From assembly GCF_001050475.1 (NCBI RefSeq), contig NZ_CP012034.1:1798001-1862000 (forward strand): a DNA stretch of 64,000 nt, in the 5' to 3' direction. Under the pieces are notes generated by a model. That model did not search any database. It was given only the letters and a program-made list of their open reading frames with translations, and was not told the origin of the DNA. The number at the start of each line of letters is the position of its first letter. The stretch's first letter is position 1. Origin of the DNA: Companilactobacillus ginsenosidimutans. GTDB taxonomy: Bacteria; Bacillota; Bacilli; Lactobacillales; Lactobacillaceae. Both the position numbers and the translations under genes were made by a program. This document shows, piece by piece, positions 62,203-64,000 of the stretch.

Positions 62203-62365
62203 GACGGAGGGAGGAAATCGATTTGGTCTCAGTAGCTAGATTATACTTAGCCGAGTGAACTTCTCGGGTTAGTATAAGGGGCAGCTTGAAGACTTTTCGT
62301 ACTTGGAAAATGCTCCAAGTGTCCCAGCTACGTTCCAGACCAAAAATCGATTTTCTCCCTCCGTC
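62203..62365 (-). ncRNA. Structured 3'-UTR element, family D copy 3
   Basis: On the minus strand: GACGGAGGGAG pairs with CTCCCTCCGTC at the base, then AAATCGATTT-TGGTC with GACCA-AATCGATTT, TGGAACGTA, a hairpin around CTTGGAGC..TCTTCAAG, a hairpin ATACTAACCCGAG/CTCGG-TAAGTAT, and CTACTGAG. Same order as D1 and D2 in reverse orientation, 40 bases after the cydC stop in the sense of cydC. Confidence 0.78.
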
Positions 62366-62404
62366 GGCACTTTACACCAACAACTGCAGTTTACAACACA
62401 AAAC

Positions 62405-64000
62405 CTACAACCCCTGATCCAACTCATACAACTCCTTAAAATGAGCATTATTAGAATACAAATCCTTAGGAGCACCTTGCATCTCAATTCCTTCATCAGT
62501 AACAAAAACAACATGGTCAACATGAGTAACACCTTGCAAATGGTGAGTAACCCAAATGATAGTCTTGTCTTTCAATACCTCGAAGAATGTCTCAAGTAAG
62601 GCGTTTTCAGTAATAGGGTCCAATCCAACAGTCGGTTCATCAAGTAACACGACTGGTGCATCTTGAAGCAGGATACGAGCTAAGGCGATTCTTTCTTGCT
62701 CACCACCAGAGAATCTAGAACCATTTTCGCCAACAGATGTGTTGTATTTCTCAGGAAGTGAATCAAGTAAATCTTTCAATCCAACACGCTCCAAAGCTTT
62801 TTTAACTTCAGCATCAGTTTTGTCCTCGTTACCTAAACGAACGTTATTCATAACGCTGGTATTAAATAAGAATGGATTTTGGTTTAAGACTGAGAAAATG
62901 TCTGAACGGTTTTCTTGAATTTGTTGAACGTTCAAATCGTTAACGGTGATTGATCCTTTTTGTGGTACCAAATCTCCAAGAATTAATTGTAGAATTGTTG
63001 TTTTACCAATACCACTAGGTCCCAGTAGGGCAATTTTTTCACCTTTAGTAATCGTTTGACTGAAGTTCTTAATCAAGATAGGTGAGTCACTGGCATATTC
63101 GAAACTTACATTGTCTAGTTTAAGACCGTTAAAGTCCTCAGGCTTCAATTCTACCTGTTCGGGTAGATTGGCGTCGACTGGTGTAACGGTGTTCAATCTA
63201 TTAATGGAGTCACGGTATTGTGGCCATTCCTCAAATCCTTGACTGACAGGTACAAATGTATCGGAAAGTTGTAAGGCAGCTAAGACAACCGCGGCAACAA
63301 AGTTAGCTTGCTCCTGTCCATTAGTCATATGGAGATTAGTAAAGATAATCATCACAATCATGATTAAGGCAAAGATAAATTGTAGTACGAAATCACGGTA
63401 CCTTCTAAATGCTTTTGATTTCTTCTTTGAAGCATCTAATTCATTTATTGTTGAAGCTGATAAGTTTTTGAAGTCTTCCTGACGACCAGAGATGACCCAG
63501 TCATCTACTCCTAAAATATTATCAGTTAGTTTTGTATATAAGTTAGCCTTTAAAGCCTTTTGGCGTTCACGTCTGGCGCTTTCAAGAGTAACGGATACCA
63601 GTGGAACTAAAAAGATTTCAACGGCGCAGAGGAACAGTACGAATAGTCCAAAGGCAGGGTCGAATACTCCCATAGCAATTGAAGCGATAATTGCAACGAT
63701 ATAAGCAATCACGGTTGGGAAAACTGTTCTCAAATATAAGTCTTGCAAATGGTTGATATCTTCAGAAAGCAATCCCATGATGTCACCAGTTTTGTGGTGT
63801 TCATTGAAAAACGAAGCATCGCTCTCAAGTGTTTTATACAAACGAGTTCTCAAATCTGAAGTCACTTTAAGTACCCAGTTGTGACTACGAAGCCTTTCAA
63901 CGTACTTGAAAACAGGACGTCCAATACCAAATCCACGTGTCAAAACGATTGGCACGTAGATTAGTAAGATGTTATAAGGATGAGTCGCAGCTTTATCAAT
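62405..64000 (-). CDS. cydC: CydC subunit of the cysteine/glutathione (CydDC) ABC exporter, partial
   Basis: The frame is open to the window edge, so about 532 C-terminal residues are present and the N-terminal membrane segments are missing. Membrane domain with GFGIGRPVFKYVERL, then an ATPase with Walker A GPSGIGKTT, signature FSGGEQER and Walker B VVLLDEPT, H-loop VTHHL. The R-x-x-F-x-Y-x-E-R-L motif is typical of CydC. CydDC exports thiols and is needed to assemble cytochrome bd. Probably last gene of a cydABCD-type operon lying outside. Element D3 and a terminator follow it. Confidence 0.88.
   Translation of the reverse strand: MDKAATHPYNILLIYVPIVLTRGFGIGRPVFKYVERLRSHNWVLKVTSDLRTRLYKTLESDASFFNEHHKTGDIMGLLSEDINHLQDLYLRTVFPTVIAYIVAIIASIAMGVFDPAFGLFVLFLCAVEIFLVPLVSVTLESARRERQKALKANLYTKLTDNILGVDDWVISGRQEDFKNLSASTINELDASKKKSKAFRRYRDFVLQFIFALIMIVMIIFTNLHMTNGQEQANFVAAVVLAALQLSDTFVPVSQGFEEWPQYRDSINRLNTVTPVDANLPEQVELKPEDFNGLKLDNVSFEYASDSPILIKNFSQTITKGEKIALLGPSGIGKTTILQLILGDLVPQKGSITVNDLNVQQIQENRSDIFSVLNQNPFLFNTSVMNNVRLGNEDKTDAEVKKALERVGLKDLLDSLPEKYNTSVGENGSRFSGGEQERIALARILLQDAPVVLLDEPTVGLDPITENALLETFFEVLKDKTIIWVTHHLQGVTHVDHVVFVTDEGIEMQGAPKDLYSNNAHFKELYELDQGL

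Noticed and set aside
1..64000. CRISPR arrays, tRNA, rRNA and complete insertion sequences
   Set aside because: I looked for spaced direct repeats, cloverleaf-like blocks and transposase motifs and saw none that I could support.

Overview
The window is an AT-rich chromosomal segment of a low-GC Gram-positive bacterium, most likely a member of the Lactobacillaceae. Support comes from the AGGAGG-type ribosome binding sites, a T-box in front of asnS, an L-lactate permease, surface proteins ending in SLAP-like repeats, and a partial respiratory gene set without visible haem synthesis (NDH-2, MenA, polyprenyl synthase, CydC, ferrochelatase). The genus looks Companilactobacillus-like, but that is only an impression. 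I see no rRNA, tRNA, CRISPR array, transposase or intact prophage.

Layout. 1-4.8 kb: the end of a nitroreductase gene, a RelA/SpoT-like gene flanked by two paralogous small genes (one frameshifted), map, an AlkZ-like winged-helix gene and a lipoprotein. 5-12.2 kb: asnS with its T-box, an MFS/DUF4811 efflux operon divergent from a TetR gene, rarA behind a LexA-like box, and an epoxide-hydrolase-like gene. 12.2-20 kb: a degenerate Fic gene with a small partner, a DUF6056-like membrane protein, a copper operon (two cupredoxins plus a CPC P-type ATPase), an XRE gene with two membrane proteins, and an HTH-VbhA-like antitoxin/Fic pair. 20-29 kb: a secreted hydrolase, a LOG-family protein, MazEF, a RelB antitoxin with a deleted YafQ toxin remnant, a NatAB-like ABC exporter and a lipoprotein. 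29-38 kb: hemH-mntH, a tandem pair of secreted proteins (first copy with a nonsense codon), an XRE/ImmA pair divergent from two cargo genes, DsbB with DUF5993, and two low-complexity secreted proteins. 38-50.6 kb: a Ser-to-Gly alpha/beta hydrolase, a nicotinamidase-like enzyme, DUF1003, amt, an oxidoreductase, NDH-2, a TetR/antiporter operon, lactate permease and a SLAP-repeat glucosaminidase. 50.8-64 kb: a polysaccharide-type glycosyltransferase operon with a large coiled-coil protein, ackA, menA, polyprenyl synthase, hisJ-metallophosphoesterase behind a 34-codon small ORF, a VOC protein, a membrane-anchored MerR regulator, and cydC running off the window.

The most striking non-coding signal is a set of eight large (about 115-180 nt) multi-stem intergenic elements falling into four sequence families (one, two, two and three copies). 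Paired arms change together between copies. Six of the eight lie between a stop codon and the next intrinsic terminator, in the sense of the upstream gene, which suggests structured 3'-UTR RNA elements or mobile elements that target 3' UTRs. Family C also has a conserved heptamer pair that crosses its main stem, as in a pseudoknot or switch.

Functional links: hemH, mntH, menA, polyprenyl synthase, NDH-2 and cydC fit respiration fed by external haem. Six toxin-antitoxin-like or stress-module loci in the first 36 kb, several of them decayed, mark this half as accessory DNA.
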